Below are positions 48,287 to 57,705 of a stretch of DNA of 64,000 nucleotides, piece by piece. How positions within the stretch are numbered: the stretch's first letter is position 1; each line of letters opens with the position of its first letter. This stretch comes from Noviluteimonas caseinilytica. Lineage in GTDB: Bacteria; Pseudomonadota; Gammaproteobacteria; Xanthomonadales; Xanthomonadaceae. Location: positions 1,736,001 to 1,800,000 of the forward strand of contig NZ_AP024545.1 in NCBI RefSeq assembly GCF_018406605.1, written 5' to 3'. Under the pieces are notes generated by a model that was not told the DNA's origin, did no database searches, and saw only the letters and a list, made by a program, of their open reading frames with translations. The position numbers and the translations under genes are program-made.

Positions 48287-50811
48287 GCGGTGCCCTCCTG
48301 GGGTGCCTGGCCACTGCCGGCGAAGCTGCGCAGCGCGCCGAGCGCGGCCTGCCATGCGCGGTCGACCATGCGGCCCTTGTCCGCGGTGACCACGTGCGCC
48401 TGGCCCATCGACATCATGCGCGCGAGGCTGTCGAGCGACTGTTCGCCCACGCGCTGGCCGCGCTGGTTGACGAACAACGCGTTGTCGGTGACCGGGCTGA
48501 ACCACGACAGGCGCCGCCGCACGCGATCGCCCTGCTGGTTGCTGACGAATTCGAACCACGTGCCGAAGGGCAGCGTGCGCAGGTGGTCGTAGGCCGCCTG
48601 CTCGTCCTTCGTGCGCGGCGGGAGCTTGGGCTTCGGTGCATCGGTGTCTTCGCCCAGGCGCGCACGCGCCTTGAGCTTCATCGCCAGTTCGGTGCGCGAG
48701 GCCGGATCGTCTTCTTCCTCGCCGATGCCCGTGGTCAGGCGGCGCGCGATCGCGGCGGCTTCGTCGGCGTGGTAGCCGACCTGCACCAGCGACCCTTCGA
48801 TCTGTTCGGCGAGCTTGCCGTCGGTCTGCGTGCCGCCCTTGCCGGTGGCCGCGACGATCTGCTGCGTCGCCTCGACCTGGCGATGCCACTCCTCCGACTC
48901 TTCGCCATGGCGCAGCGAGGTCAGCGTGAGGACGTCGGACCAGGCCTGGTTGAGCAGCGCGCGCACGAACTTCGGCAGGCGCTGGTCCTTGACCGACGCC
49001 TCGATGACATCGTTGGCGCGGCGCTTGGCGAGTTCGAGCTTTTCCTTGCCGCGCGCGGCTTCCACGTGCCGGCGCTCGGTGACTTCGGCCTTGCGCGCCA
49101 GGTGCTGCAGGTTGGTCTGCAGTTCGCGGTTGGCGGTGTCGAACGCCGCCGGGTCTTCCTTGAAATGCTGGACGACGTGTTCGACCGCGTTGCGCAGCGA
49201 ATGCACCAGTTGCGGATCGACTTCCTCGTCGCTCAGCCAGTTGGCGCCGGATTCGGCGACCGCGTTGAGCAACTGGCGCGCCGGATGCTGCTGGCGCACG
49301 AAGAACGCGCGATCCTGCAGCGCCACGCGCAGCAGCGGTACCTGCAGGCGGCCCAGCAGGCCGACCGCGGGCGTGTCGCGCCGCACTTCGCGTTCGATCT
49401 GCGAATACAGCATGCCGAGCAGTTCGAAGGCGTCGTTGTCTTCGCGCGCGAACTGCGCGCCCTTGCCGTGCAGCTGGCGCGACTGCGCCAGCAGCGTCTG
49501 CTTGATGTCGAGCAGGCTGCGCGGGCTGCCCGTGGGCGAGGCCGCGGTGATCGGCATGCCGTCGAGCGCGCCGAGCAGATCCTTGGTATCGAGTTCCTGG
49601 CGCACGCGTTCGGGCTGGGCCGGACGCAGCTTGCCGATCAGGTCGCGGCGGCCTGACAGCAATTGCTGCAGCAGCGCGAAGGCGGCCTGTTCGTCGTAGG
49701 GCTCGTCGTTGGCGTCGGTCTCGCCGAGCCACGCCGTGTGCGGACGCGGGCCGCCGTCGCGTTGCGAGGCGTGGCCGCCGCGGCGCGTGCCTGCGGATCC
49801 ACCGCCACCACCGCCCGCGTGACCGTCGCCGCCATCGCCACCGTCCGCGGCATCGCCGGAACGCCGGCCACCCGCGACGGCACCGCCACCGGACCCACCA
49901 CCACCGCCACCACTTCCGCTGCCACCAGCACTCGCGCCACCACTTCCGCCTTGGCCGCCGCCGTGCGAATGACCGCCACCGCTGCCGCCATCGCCCATGC
50001 CGAGCCCGATGTTGGCGGGCGCTTCACCGCGCGGGCGACCGCGCTCGTCGCGCGGCTTGGCGCGCGAAGGATCGGGGTTCTGCAGCACCGGCCGCACCCG
50101 GATCGGCACGTACGCCAGGCTGGGCAGGATGCCGTCGCGCTCGAGCAGGGCGTTCATCGTCTCGGCGATCTGCGAGAAGTGCTGCATCACCACGCGATCG
50201 TAGGTGCGATACAGCAGCAGCCGCGCCTCCATGCCGATCTGCAGCGAACCGGCGGCCTCGCGCAGGATGCGGCCGAGCATCTGCGGACCCACCGGCAGGC
50301 GCTCGGCGTCGAACGCCGGCTGGCCCGCCAGCACGCCGAAGCGCTGGCCGAGCAGGTGGAGGGGCAGGCTGGCGCGGGATTCGTGCCGCAGCGCGACATC
50401 GCGCAGCACCGAGTCCTCGTCCATCGATTCGTCGTCGACCAGCGCCAGGTTGCGGAACGACGGGCCCTGCGCGCCGGTGACGCCGAGGCGGCTGGCCGTG
50501 CGCGGATCGCGGATGCCGGCGAGCGCGGCTTCCAGGCCCATCAGGTAACGGGGCACGAGGTCCGCGCGATTCAGGCGCAGCGTGCGCAGCGTTTCCATGT
50601 GCGCGGCCTGCATGCCCGGGTTGCGCGCATGGTCGGCGAGGCGGAACAGTTGCTGTTCCATCTCGTTGAGCATCGACGACAGATGGCGTGCCATCTCGTC
50701 GGACACGAGGCTGAGGAGGTGCTCCAGCACGCGACGCACCCGGCGCGGAAGATTGGCCGAGGCGAGGGTGGGGGGTGCGTGGGCGCCGGGCAGGTCGAAT
50801 GAAACGGGCAT
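48283..50811 (-). CDS. DUF1631 protein with glycine-rich linker
   Basis: An 842-residue protein of the DUF1631 family. The N-terminus (to about 260) is helical; residues about 265-345 are a glycine-rich, low-complexity linker (GGSGGGHSHGGGQGGSGGAS). The remaining helical region ends in LPFGTWFEFVSNQQGDRVRRRLSWFSP and VNQRGQRV, a small beta-rich domain shared by the family that resembles a degenerate PilZ domain. Function is unknown. The stop is coupled to a PilZ gene, so a c-di-GMP-related role is likely. Confidence 0.82.
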   Translation of the reverse strand: MPVSFDLPGAHAPPTLASANLPRRVRRVLEHLLSLVSDEMARHLSSMLNEMEQQLFRLADHARNPGMQAAHMETLRTLRLNRADLVPRYLMGLEAALAGIRDPRTASRLGVTGAQGPSFRNLALVDDESMDEDSVLRDVALRHESRASLPLHLLGQRFGVLAGQPAFDAERLPVGPQMLGRILREAAGSLQIGMEARLLLYRTYDRVVMQHFSQIAETMNALLERDGILPSLAYVPIRVRPVLQNPDPSRAKPRDERGRPRGEAPANIGLGMGDGGSGGGHSHGGGQGGSGGASAGGSGSGGGGGGSGGGAVAGGRRSGDAADGGDGGDGHAGGGGGGSAGTRRGGHASQRDGGPRPHTAWLGETDANDEPYDEQAAFALLQQLLSGRRDLIGKLRPAQPERVRQELDTKDLLGALDGMPITAASPTGSPRSLLDIKQTLLAQSRQLHGKGAQFAREDNDAFELLGMLYSQIEREVRRDTPAVGLLGRLQVPLLRVALQDRAFFVRQQHPARQLLNAVAESGANWLSDEEVDPQLVHSLRNAVEHVVQHFKEDPAAFDTANRELQTNLQHLARKAEVTERRHVEAARGKEKLELAKRRANDVIEASVKDQRLPKFVRALLNQAWSDVLTLTSLRHGEESEEWHRQVEATQQIVAATGKGGTQTDGKLAEQIEGSLVQVGYHADEAAAIARRLTTGIGEEEDDPASRTELAMKLKARARLGEDTDAPKPKLPPRTKDEQAAYDHLRTLPFGTWFEFVSNQQGDRVRRRLSWFSPVTDNALFVNQRGQRVGEQSLDSLARMMSMGQAHVVTADKGRMVDRAWQAALGALRSFAGSGQAPQEGTA

Positions 50812-50910
50812 CGGACGCTCGCGCGGTACGTTCTTCGCTTCTTATCACGCCCATGAGGCCCGCGGCCAGCCCCGGTCCACATTCGGAGGCGAATGGCGGT
50901 GGCGATCGGC

Positions 50911-52071
50911 TCAGTCGGCGAGGAACAACCCGACCACGTCGTTGTTGAAGCGCCGCCCCAGTTCGGTCGGCGCCACGTGGCCGGACGGGTCGATCGTCAG
51001 CCAGCCGCGGTCTACCGCGGCGTCGAGTTGCGGGGCGATCGCCGCGCGCGCCAGCCCCGTGCGCGCTTCGAAGGCGTCCAGCGCGAAGCCTTCGTGCAAG
51101 CGCAAGGCATTGAGCATGTAGTCGAACGGGAGGCGTTCGGCCGACAGGCGTTCGTCGCCGCCGATCGCGCCGGGATGGCCCGCCTGCACGAGATAGTCGG
51201 TCGGATGCTTGACCTTCCACCGGCGCAGCACCGATTGCTCCGCCCCCAGCGTCAGCTTGCCGTGCGCGCCGGCGCCGATGCCCAGGTAATCGCCGAATCG
51301 CCAGTAATTGAGGTTGTGCGCGCACTGCCGGCCAGGCTTGGCGTACGCCGACACTTCGTAATGCTCGAAGCCCGCTTCGGCGATGCGCGCCTGGCAGGCC
51401 TCCTGGATGTCCCAGCTCGCGTCTTCGTCGGGCAGGCCCTGCGGCGGGCGGGCGGCGAACACGGTGTTGGGTTCCAGCGTGAGCTGGTAATGCGACAGGT
51501 GCGTGGGTTCGAGCGCGAGTGCGCGTTCGACATCGTGCACGGCCATCTCGAGCGTCTGGCCAGGCAGCGCGTACATCAGGTCGAGGTTGAAGTTGTCGAA
51601 GCCCGCGTCCTGCGCCAGCTTCACCGCCGCGACGGCTTCGCGGCTGTCGTGGATGCGGCCGAGGCGTTGCAGGCAGCCGTCGTCGAAACTCTGGATGCCG
51701 AAGCTCAATCGGTTCACGCCGGCGGCGCGATAGCCTTCGAAGCGTCCGTGTTCGGCCGTGCCGGGATTGGTTTCGAGCGTGATCTCCAGACCCGGCGCAA
51801 AGCGCAGCCGCGCGCTGGCCTGCTGCAGGAACGCATCGATCGCCTCGGGCGGGAACAACGACGGCGTGCCGCCGCCGAAGAACACCGAGTTGACGACGCG
51901 TCCCCACGCGAGCGGCAAATCCTGGTCGAGGTCCGCGATCAACGCATCGACATACGCGGCGAACGGCAACGCGCCGCGCTGCTGGTGCGAATTGAAATCG
52001 CAGTACGGGCACTTGCGCACGCACCACGGCAAGTGGACGTACAACGACAGCGGAGGCGTGGCGAGCGACAT
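50911..52071 (-). CDS. hemW: Haem chaperone / coproporphyrinogen-III-oxidase-like HemW
   Basis: A 386-residue radical-SAM protein. The cluster motif C-x3-C-x2-C is CVRKCPYC (residues about 17-24). It has GGGTPSLF and LETNPGT blocks, and a C-terminal HemN-like domain. In E. coli this protein inserts haem rather than oxidising coproporphyrinogen. The start (52071) lies eight bases behind the rdgB stop codon. The open frame continues upstream as an rdgB shadow and was not used. Confidence 0.93.
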   Translation of the reverse strand: MSLATPPLSLYVHLPWCVRKCPYCDFNSHQQRGALPFAAYVDALIADLDQDLPLAWGRVVNSVFFGGGTPSLFPPEAIDAFLQQASARLRFAPGLEITLETNPGTAEHGRFEGYRAAGVNRLSFGIQSFDDGCLQRLGRIHDSREAVAAVKLAQDAGFDNFNLDLMYALPGQTLEMAVHDVERALALEPTHLSHYQLTLEPNTVFAARPPQGLPDEDASWDIQEACQARIAEAGFEHYEVSAYAKPGRQCAHNLNYWRFGDYLGIGAGAHGKLTLGAEQSVLRRWKVKHPTDYLVQAGHPGAIGGDERLSAERLPFDYMLNALRLHEGFALDAFEARTGLARAAIAPQLDAAVDRGWLTIDPSGHVAPTELGRRFNNDVVGLFLAD

Positions 52072-52078
52072 CGGCGCC

Positions 52079-52678
52079 TCAGAGTTCGTGCAGGCGCGCC
52101 CGCAACACCGACAGCGCGAGGCCGCGATGGCTGCGCGCGTGCTTGGTGTCGGCGTCGAGTTCGGCGGCGGAGCGTCCCAGCGCGGCGTCGAGGAACACGG
52201 GGTCGTACCCGAATCCGCCATCGCCGCGCGGCGCGTGCAGGATGCGGCCCGGCCAGCGGCCTTCGGCGATGATCGGTTGCGGATCGTCCGCGTGGCGCAG
52301 CAGCACGACGACGGCGTGGAAGTGCGCGGTGCGCGCGGCATCGGGCACATCGCGCAGCGCTTCGAGCAACTTGGCGATGTTGGCCTGCGCATCGCCATGT
52401 GTGCCGGCGTAGCGTGCCGAATACAACCCCGGTGCGCCGCCGAGCGCATCGACGCACAACCCCGAGTCATCGCCGAGCGCGGGCAGGCCGGTGGCGCGCG
52501 CGGCATTGCGTGCTTTCAGCAGCGCGTTCTCGACGAAGGTCAGTCCGGTTTCGTCGATGTCGTCGACGCCGAACTCCGATTGCGCGTGCAACGACAAGCC
52601 GGTGTCGGCGAGCAGTTCGCGCAGTTCCACCAGCTTGCCTGCGTTGCCGCTCGCCAGGACGAGGCGCTTGCCGCTCAC
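52079..52678 (-). CDS. rdgB: Non-canonical purine NTP pyrophosphatase
   Basis: Hydrolyses ITP, dITP and XTP to keep damaged bases out of DNA. A 199-residue protein with the LASGNAGKLVEL phosphate motif, the DDSGLCVDAL catalytic site and GDGGFGYDPVF. The start overlaps the rph stop codon (four bases), and hemW follows. Confidence 0.96.
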   Translation of the reverse strand: MSGKRLVLASGNAGKLVELRELLADTGLSLHAQSEFGVDDIDETGLTFVENALLKARNAARATGLPALGDDSGLCVDALGGAPGLYSARYAGTHGDAQANIAKLLEALRDVPDAARTAHFHAVVVLLRHADDPQPIIAEGRWPGRILHAPRGDGGFGYDPVFLDAALGRSAAELDADTKHARSHRGLALSVLRARLHEL

Positions 52679-53415
52679 GGCCGCGGTCCGTCCAGTGCCG
52701 CGCGCTGCGCGGCGAGCAGCTCGGCGATGCCCGTTTCGGCCAGGCCGAGCAGCGCATCGAGTTCGTCGCGGCGGAACGCGTGGCCTTCCGCCGTGCCCTG
52801 CAACTCGATGAAACCGCCGCCGTCGTTCATCACGACGTTCATGTCGGTGTCGCAGCCGCTGTCTTCCGCGTAATCCAGGTCCAGCACCGGCACGCCCTGG
52901 TAGATGCCCACCGAGACCGCGGCGACCGCGCCGTGGATCGGATCGCGCGTGAGTTCCTTGCGGGCCTGCATCCAGCGCACGGCATCGACCAGCGCGACGT
53001 AGGCGCCGGTGATCGCGGCGGTGCGCGTGCCGCCGTCGGCCTGCAGGACATCGCAGTCGAGCGTGATGGTGCGTTCGCCGAGGGCATTGCGGTCCACGCA
53101 GGCGCGCAGCGCACGGCCGATCAGCCGCTGGATCTCGAGCGTGCGCCCGCCCTGCTTGCCGCGCGAAGCCTCACGATCGGACCGGGTGTGGGTGGCGCGC
53201 GGGAGCATCCCGTACTCGGCCGTGACCCAGCCTTCGCCCTTGCCGCGGAGGAACGGCGGGACCTTGTTGTCGACGCTGGCCGTGCAGAGCACGCGGGTCT
53301 GGCCGAAGGAGACGAGGACGGAGCCCTCGGCATGCCGCGTGTAGCCGCGCTCGATGGTGACGGCGCGCAGCTGGTCGGGCATGCGGCCGCTGGGGCGCAC
53401 GACGGGCATGGGCAT
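52675..53415 (-). CDS. rph: Ribonuclease PH
   Basis: A phosphate-dependent 3'-exonuclease that trims tRNA. 246 residues with RPSGRMPDQLRAVTIERGYTRHAEGSVL, GKGEGWVTAEYGMLPRATHTR and LDLDYAEDSGCDTDMNVV; full length. Two ATG codons (53415 and 53409) are possible. It is the first gene of the rph-rdgB-hemW-DUF1631-PilZ-pepQ series and is divergent from yicC. Confidence 0.97.
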   Translation of the reverse strand: MPMPVVRPSGRMPDQLRAVTIERGYTRHAEGSVLVSFGQTRVLCTASVDNKVPPFLRGKGEGWVTAEYGMLPRATHTRSDREASRGKQGGRTLEIQRLIGRALRACVDRNALGERTITLDCDVLQADGGTRTAAITGAYVALVDAVRWMQARKELTRDPIHGAVAAVSVGIYQGVPVLDLDYAEDSGCDTDMNVVMNDGGGFIELQGTAEGHAFRRDELDALLGLAETGIAELLAAQRAALDGPRP

Positions 53416-53477
53416 TCCGGAAAAATGGGGGCCGCTAGATTACCATCCGCCTCCCGTTGCCCCGCCTGGACGTGCAC

Positions 53478-54338
53478 GTGATCCGCAGCATGACCGCCTT
53501 CGCCTCCGGCGAACGCACCACGCCCTGGGGCACGCTGTCGTGCGAAGTGCGGTCGGTGAACCACCGCTTCCTCGAGATCGGCGTGCGCATGCCGGACGAA
53601 CTGCGCGTGCTGGAACCCCAGCTGCGCGAACGCGTCTCCTCGAAGATTTCCCGCGGCAAGGTCGAACTGGGCCTGCGCCTGCGCGCGCCCGAAGGCGGCG
53701 AAGCCCTGCAGATCGACGCTACCGTGGTCGAGCGCCTGTCCACCCTGGCGCAGGACCTGCAGGCGCGCTTCCCGTCGATGCAGGTGGGTTTCACCGAATT
53801 GCTGGCGTTCCCGGGCGTGCTCGGCACGCGCGCGACCGATCCGGCCGCGCTGCACGCCGCTACCCTCGAATTGCTGGACACGGTGCTGGCCAACTTCGTC
53901 GCCGGCCGCGAACGTGAAGGCGCCGCGCTGTCGGCCGCCATCAGCGAACGCGTGGACGGCATCGCGCGCATCGCGGGCGAAGTCCGCGCGCTGGTGCCGG
54001 ACATCCGCGCCGCGCTGCGCCAGAAGCTCGAACTGCGCCTGTCCGAACTCGCCCAGCCCGTCGATCCGGGCCGCTTCGAACAGGAACTGGTACTCGGCCT
54101 GCAAAAGCTCGACGTCGACGAAGAACTGGACCGCCTGGAAAGCCACGTCGCCGAACTGCGCCGCGTGCTGGGCCAGCGCGAGCCGGTGGGCCGCCGCCTG
54201 GACTTCCTGCTGCAGGAGTTCAACCGAGAAGCCAACACGCTGGGCAGCAAGTCGGTCGATGCCCGCACCTCCGCCGCGGCGGTGGAACTGAAGGTATTGA
54301 TCGACCAGGTCCGCGAACAGATCCAGAACATCGAATGA
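53478..54338 (+). CDS. yicC: YicC-family endoribonuclease
   Basis: A 286-residue protein, nearly the E. coli length. It begins MIRSMTAFASGE (GTG start at 53478) with VRSVNHRFLEIGVRMPDELR and ends in EANTLGSKSVDARTS. YicC proteins have been shown to cut RNA and to take part in stationary-phase growth. The start was chosen by alignment with E. coli; a TTG at 53457 is less likely. It overlaps gmk by four bases. Confidence 0.93.
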   Translation: MIRSMTAFASGERTTPWGTLSCEVRSVNHRFLEIGVRMPDELRVLEPQLRERVSSKISRGKVELGLRLRAPEGGEALQIDATVVERLSTLAQDLQARFPSMQVGFTELLAFPGVLGTRATDPAALHAATLELLDTVLANFVAGREREGAALSAAISERVDGIARIAGEVRALVPDIRAALRQKLELRLSELAQPVDPGRFEQELVLGLQKLDVDEELDRLESHVAELRRVLGQREPVGRRLDFLLQEFNREANTLGSKSVDARTSAAAVELKVLIDQVREQIQNIE

Positions 54339-54970
54339 CCACCATGCGCGGCACCCTCTTCATCGTGGCGGCGCCTTCCGGTGCGGGGAAATCCAGCATC
54401 GTCAACGCGTGCCTGGCCCGCGACCCGAACATCTGCCTGTCGATCTCGTTCACCTCGCGCGCGCCGCGCCCGGGCGAACGGCACGCCGAGCACTATCACT
54501 TCATCGATGCCGCGCAGTTCAAGCAGATGGTCGCCGACGGCGACTTCTTCGAGCACGCGCTGGTGCACGGCGACTGGAAGGGCACGGCCAAGCAATCGGT
54601 CGAACCGCAGTTGGCCAGCGGCAAGGACGTGCTGCTGGAAATCGACTGGCAGGGCGCCCAGCAGGTACAGAAGCAGGTGCCCGACGCGGTGAGCATCTTC
54701 ATCCTGCCGCCGTCGCGCGATGCGCTGGAGCAGCGGATGCGGGCGCGCGGGCAGGACAGCGAAGAGACCATCCAGCGCCGGCTCGCCGCCGCGCGCGAGG
54801 AGATGTCGCACTACGACGAGTTCGACTACGTCATCGTCAACGAGGACTTCGCGACCGCCGTGGCCGAGATGGGCGCGATCTTCGTGGCCAGCCGCCTGCG
54901 CCGTCCGCTGCAGCAGGCGCGCCACGAGGGCCTGATCGCGGCGCTCCTGGACGAGGCCGGTTCAGCCTAA
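54335..54970 (+). CDS. gmk: Guanylate kinase
   Basis: Phosphorylates GMP to GDP. The 211-residue protein has the P-loop APSGAGKSS (residues 13-21), TSRAPRPGE, YHFI and the LEIDWQGAQQV block. The start overlaps the yicC stop codon (ATGA). It precedes rpoZ and spoT as in many proteobacteria, placing GTP supply beside ppGpp control. Confidence 0.97.
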   Translation: MTTMRGTLFIVAAPSGAGKSSIVNACLARDPNICLSISFTSRAPRPGERHAEHYHFIDAAQFKQMVADGDFFEHALVHGDWKGTAKQSVEPQLASGKDVLLEIDWQGAQQVQKQVPDAVSIFILPPSRDALEQRMRARGQDSEETIQRRLAAAREEMSHYDEFDYVIVNEDFATAVAEMGAIFVASRLRRPLQQARHEGLIAALLDEAGSA

Positions 54971-54994
54971 GCGCTTGATTTTCCAAGGACACGC

Positions 54995-55024
54995 TTGCGC
55001 CCGGCGCAGGCGCGCCCCTACAAT
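54995..55024 (+). promoter_or_regulatory. rpoZ promoter
   Basis: TTGCGC (54995-55000), an 18-base spacer and TACAAT (55019-55024), 45 bases before the rpoZ start codon. Confidence 0.5.
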
Positions 55025-55068
55025 CGCGCCCCTTCTGTTCTAGCCAGGCCGCAAGGCCCCGGAGCCCC

Positions 55069-55368
55069 ATGGCCCGCATTACCGTCGAAGATTGCCTGGA
55101 AGTGGTCGATAACCGCTTCGAACTCGTGATGATGGCCGCCAAGCGCGCGCGCCAGCTCGCCAATGGCGTCGAGCCCCGCCTCGACAACGCCGAAGCCAAC
55201 GACAAGCCCACGGTCCTCGCCCTGCGCGAAATCGCCGCCCGCATGATCGACCTCGAGTTCATCGATGCCGTCGACAAGTCCGAGCGGGAGCGCAAGGAAC
55301 GCGAGGCGCTGGAATGGGCCGCAGCCGAAGTGGTGGCCGACGACGACATGTCGAAGGGCGACGACTGA
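55069..55368 (+). CDS. rpoZ: RNA polymerase omega subunit
   Basis: A 99-residue subunit that helps assemble the beta' subunit and forms part of a ppGpp site. It starts MARITVEDCLEVVDNRFELV and carries AAKRARQLA and the acidic C-terminus typical of the family. An intrinsic terminator follows at 55393. Confidence 0.97.
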   Translation: MARITVEDCLEVVDNRFELVMMAAKRARQLANGVEPRLDNAEANDKPTVLALREIAARMIDLEFIDAVDKSERERKEREALEWAAAEVVADDDMSKGDD

Positions 55369-55392
55369 GGCCGCTGCTCCACCCGAGATCGA

Positions 55393-55418
55393 AAGGCCCC
55401 GCTTGCGGGGCCTTTTTC
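55393..55418 (+). terminator. Intrinsic terminator after rpoZ
   Basis: AGGCCCCGC-TTGC-GGGGCCT followed by TTTTC. It separates rpoZ from spoT, which therefore needs its own promoter. Confidence 0.88.
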
Positions 55419-55434
55419 GTTCCGGGCCCGTGGT

Positions 55435-55463
55435 TTGCCGCTTCGGGCCCGCACGCGTAGGCT
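55435..55463 (+). promoter_or_regulatory. Candidate spoT promoter placed for a leaderless transcript
   Basis: TTGCCG (55435-55440), a 17-base spacer and TAGGCT (55458-55463), which ends seven bases before the spoT ATG. If used, transcription would begin at or near the start codon. No Shine-Dalgarno sequence precedes that ATG. Confidence 0.45.
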
Positions 55464-55470
55464 CAGTCGC

Positions 55471-57660
55471 ATGACCCCGTCGCAGCCCGCGCACCTGCTC
55501 GCCGAACCGCCCGTCGCGGCGGTGCCCGAGTACGTGCTCGCGCTGGAGAAGGCCGCCAACTACCTGCCGGCCGACCAGGTCGTGTTGTTGCGCCGCGCCT
55601 GGGCCGTCGGGGCCGCGGCCCACGTCGGCCAGACCCGCAAGTCGGGCGAGCCCTACATCACCCACCCGGTGGCGGTGGCGACGGTGCTGGCCGAGGAACG
55701 GCTGGACGTCGAAACGCTGATCGCCGCGATCCTCCACGACACCATCGAAGACACGCCGCTCACGCGCGCGGCGATCGCCAACGAATTCGGCGAAACCGTG
55801 GCCGACCTGGTCGACGGCGTCACCAAGCTGGACAAGCTCCACTTCCGCGACCGCCAGGAAGCCGCCGCCGAAAGCTTCCGAAAGATGCTGCTGGCGATGG
55901 CGCGCGACCTGCGCGTGATCCTGATCAAGCTCGCCGACCGCCTGCACAACATGCGCACGCTGGGCGCGCAGAATCCCGAAGCGCGCCGCCGCATCGCCGC
56001 CGAGACGCTGGAGATCTACGCGCCCATCGCGCAGCGCCTCGGCATGAACCTGATCAAGGCCGAACTGCAGGACCTCGGCTTCCGCGGCCTGCATCCGTGG
56101 CGCCACGCGGTCATCGAAAAGCGCATCCGCATGCAGCCGGTGGTGCGGCGCGAAGCGCTCACGCAAATCGAAGCGCGCATGGCGCAGCGCCTGACGAAGG
56201 AAGGCTTCTCGTATCGCCTGGTCGGGCGCATCAAGTCGCCGTGGAGCATCTACAGCAAGATGCGCGCGGAAGGCAAGACGCTCGACCAGCTGATGGACGT
56301 GTTCGGCTTCCGCATCGTGGTGCGCACCGTGCCGGAGTGTTACCACGCACTCGGCGTCGTCCACACCGCGTTCAAGCCGCTCGACGGGCGCTTCCGCGAT
56401 TTCATCGCGATCCCGAAGGCCAACGGATACCAGTCGCTGCACACCGTGTTGTTCGGGCCGTACGGCTCGCCGATCGAAGTGCAGATCCGCACGGAAGAAA
56501 TGGACCTGATCGCCGAGCGCGGCATCGCGGCGCACTGGTCGTACAAGCACGGCGGCGATGCGCCCAACAGCGCGCAGAGCCGCGCGCACCAGTGGATCGC
56601 CAACCTCGTCGAATCGCAGCGCGCCACCGGGTCGTCGCTGGAGTTCCTGGAAAACGTCAAGGTCGACCTGTTCCCGGACGAGGTGTACCTGTTCACGCCG
56701 AAGGGCGCGATCCTCTCGCTGCCGCGCAACGCCACCGTGCTCGACTTCGCCTACGCGGTGCACACCGACGTCGGCAACAAGGCGGTCGCCGCGCGCGTGG
56801 ACCGCACGCTGGTGCCGCTGCGCACGAAGCTGGTGAGCGGGCAGACGGTGGAGATCATCACCGCCAAGTCCTCGGCGCCGAAACCGCAGTGGCTGGAGTT
56901 CGTGGTCTCGGGCAAGGCGCGCACCGCGATCCGGCACCAGCTCAAGCACCTGGAACACGAAGACGCGGTGCAGCTGGGCCATCGCATGCTCGATCGCGCA
57001 CTCGAAGCACTGGACACCTCGCTCGACCGCCTGCCGCAGCAACGCCTCGACACCTATCTTTCCGAACACCGTTACCCGCGCCTGGAAGCGCTGCTCGCCG
57101 ACATCGCGCTCGGCAACCGCATGCCGTCGCAGGTGGCCCAGGTCCTGGCGCGCGCCGCCGCCGACCGCACCGACGCGGACACCGACGACCTGCTCGCCGC
57201 CGCGCGCGCGCTGCAACCGACGGACCTCATCCTGATCACCGGCAGCGAACGCGGCGTGGTCACCTTCGCCAACTGCTGCCTGCCGATCCCGGGCGACGAC
57301 ATCATGGGCTACCACACCGCGGGCCGCGGACTGGTGGTGCATCGCCTGGAATGCCCGAACGTCGCCGAGCTGCGCAAGTCGCCGGAGCGCTGGGTGCCCG
57401 TGGGCTGGGACCGCGAGGTCACCGGCGACTACCAGGCCGCGCTGAAGATCGAAGTGGACAACCGCCCGGGCGTGCTCGCGCAGGTGGCCGCCGCGATCGC
57501 GCAGGCCGAATCCAACATCGACCGCGTCGAATACGTGGAGCGCGACAGCAACATCAGCGCGATCCGCTTCTCGATCGAAGTGCATGACCGCAAGCACCTG
57601 GCCGACGTGATCCGCCGCGTGCGCCGCCTCGGCGTGGTGCACGGCGTGCAGCGCCTCTAG
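55471..57660 (+). CDS. spoT: Bifunctional (p)ppGpp synthetase/hydrolase SpoT/Rel
   Basis: A 729-residue regulator of the stringent response. The HD hydrolase site is HDTIEDT (residues about 87-93). The synthetase region contains GRFRDFIAIPKANGYQSLHT with an RxxD-type motif (RFRD) as in bifunctional Rel/SpoT enzymes. TGS and ACT domains follow, ending in VRRLGVVHGVQRL. The start MTPSQPAHLL at 55471 gives the family length; twelve more open residues upstream overlap the proposed promoter. Confidence 0.96.
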   Translation: MTPSQPAHLLAEPPVAAVPEYVLALEKAANYLPADQVVLLRRAWAVGAAAHVGQTRKSGEPYITHPVAVATVLAEERLDVETLIAAILHDTIEDTPLTRAAIANEFGETVADLVDGVTKLDKLHFRDRQEAAAESFRKMLLAMARDLRVILIKLADRLHNMRTLGAQNPEARRRIAAETLEIYAPIAQRLGMNLIKAELQDLGFRGLHPWRHAVIEKRIRMQPVVRREALTQIEARMAQRLTKEGFSYRLVGRIKSPWSIYSKMRAEGKTLDQLMDVFGFRIVVRTVPECYHALGVVHTAFKPLDGRFRDFIAIPKANGYQSLHTVLFGPYGSPIEVQIRTEEMDLIAERGIAAHWSYKHGGDAPNSAQSRAHQWIANLVESQRATGSSLEFLENVKVDLFPDEVYLFTPKGAILSLPRNATVLDFAYAVHTDVGNKAVAARVDRTLVPLRTKLVSGQTVEIITAKSSAPKPQWLEFVVSGKARTAIRHQLKHLEHEDAVQLGHRMLDRALEALDTSLDRLPQQRLDTYLSEHRYPRLEALLADIALGNRMPSQVAQVLARAAADRTDADTDDLLAAARALQPTDLILITGSERGVVTFANCCLPIPGDDIMGYHTAGRGLVVHRLECPNVAELRKSPERWVPVGWDREVTGDYQAALKIEVDNRPGVLAQVAAAIAQAESNIDRVEYVERDSNISAIRFSIEVHDRKHLADVIRRVRRLGVVHGVQRL

Positions 57661-57705
57661 CGCCGCGCTTACACTGGCGGCCTCGCATTCCCGGGGGCTT
57701 CGCCC

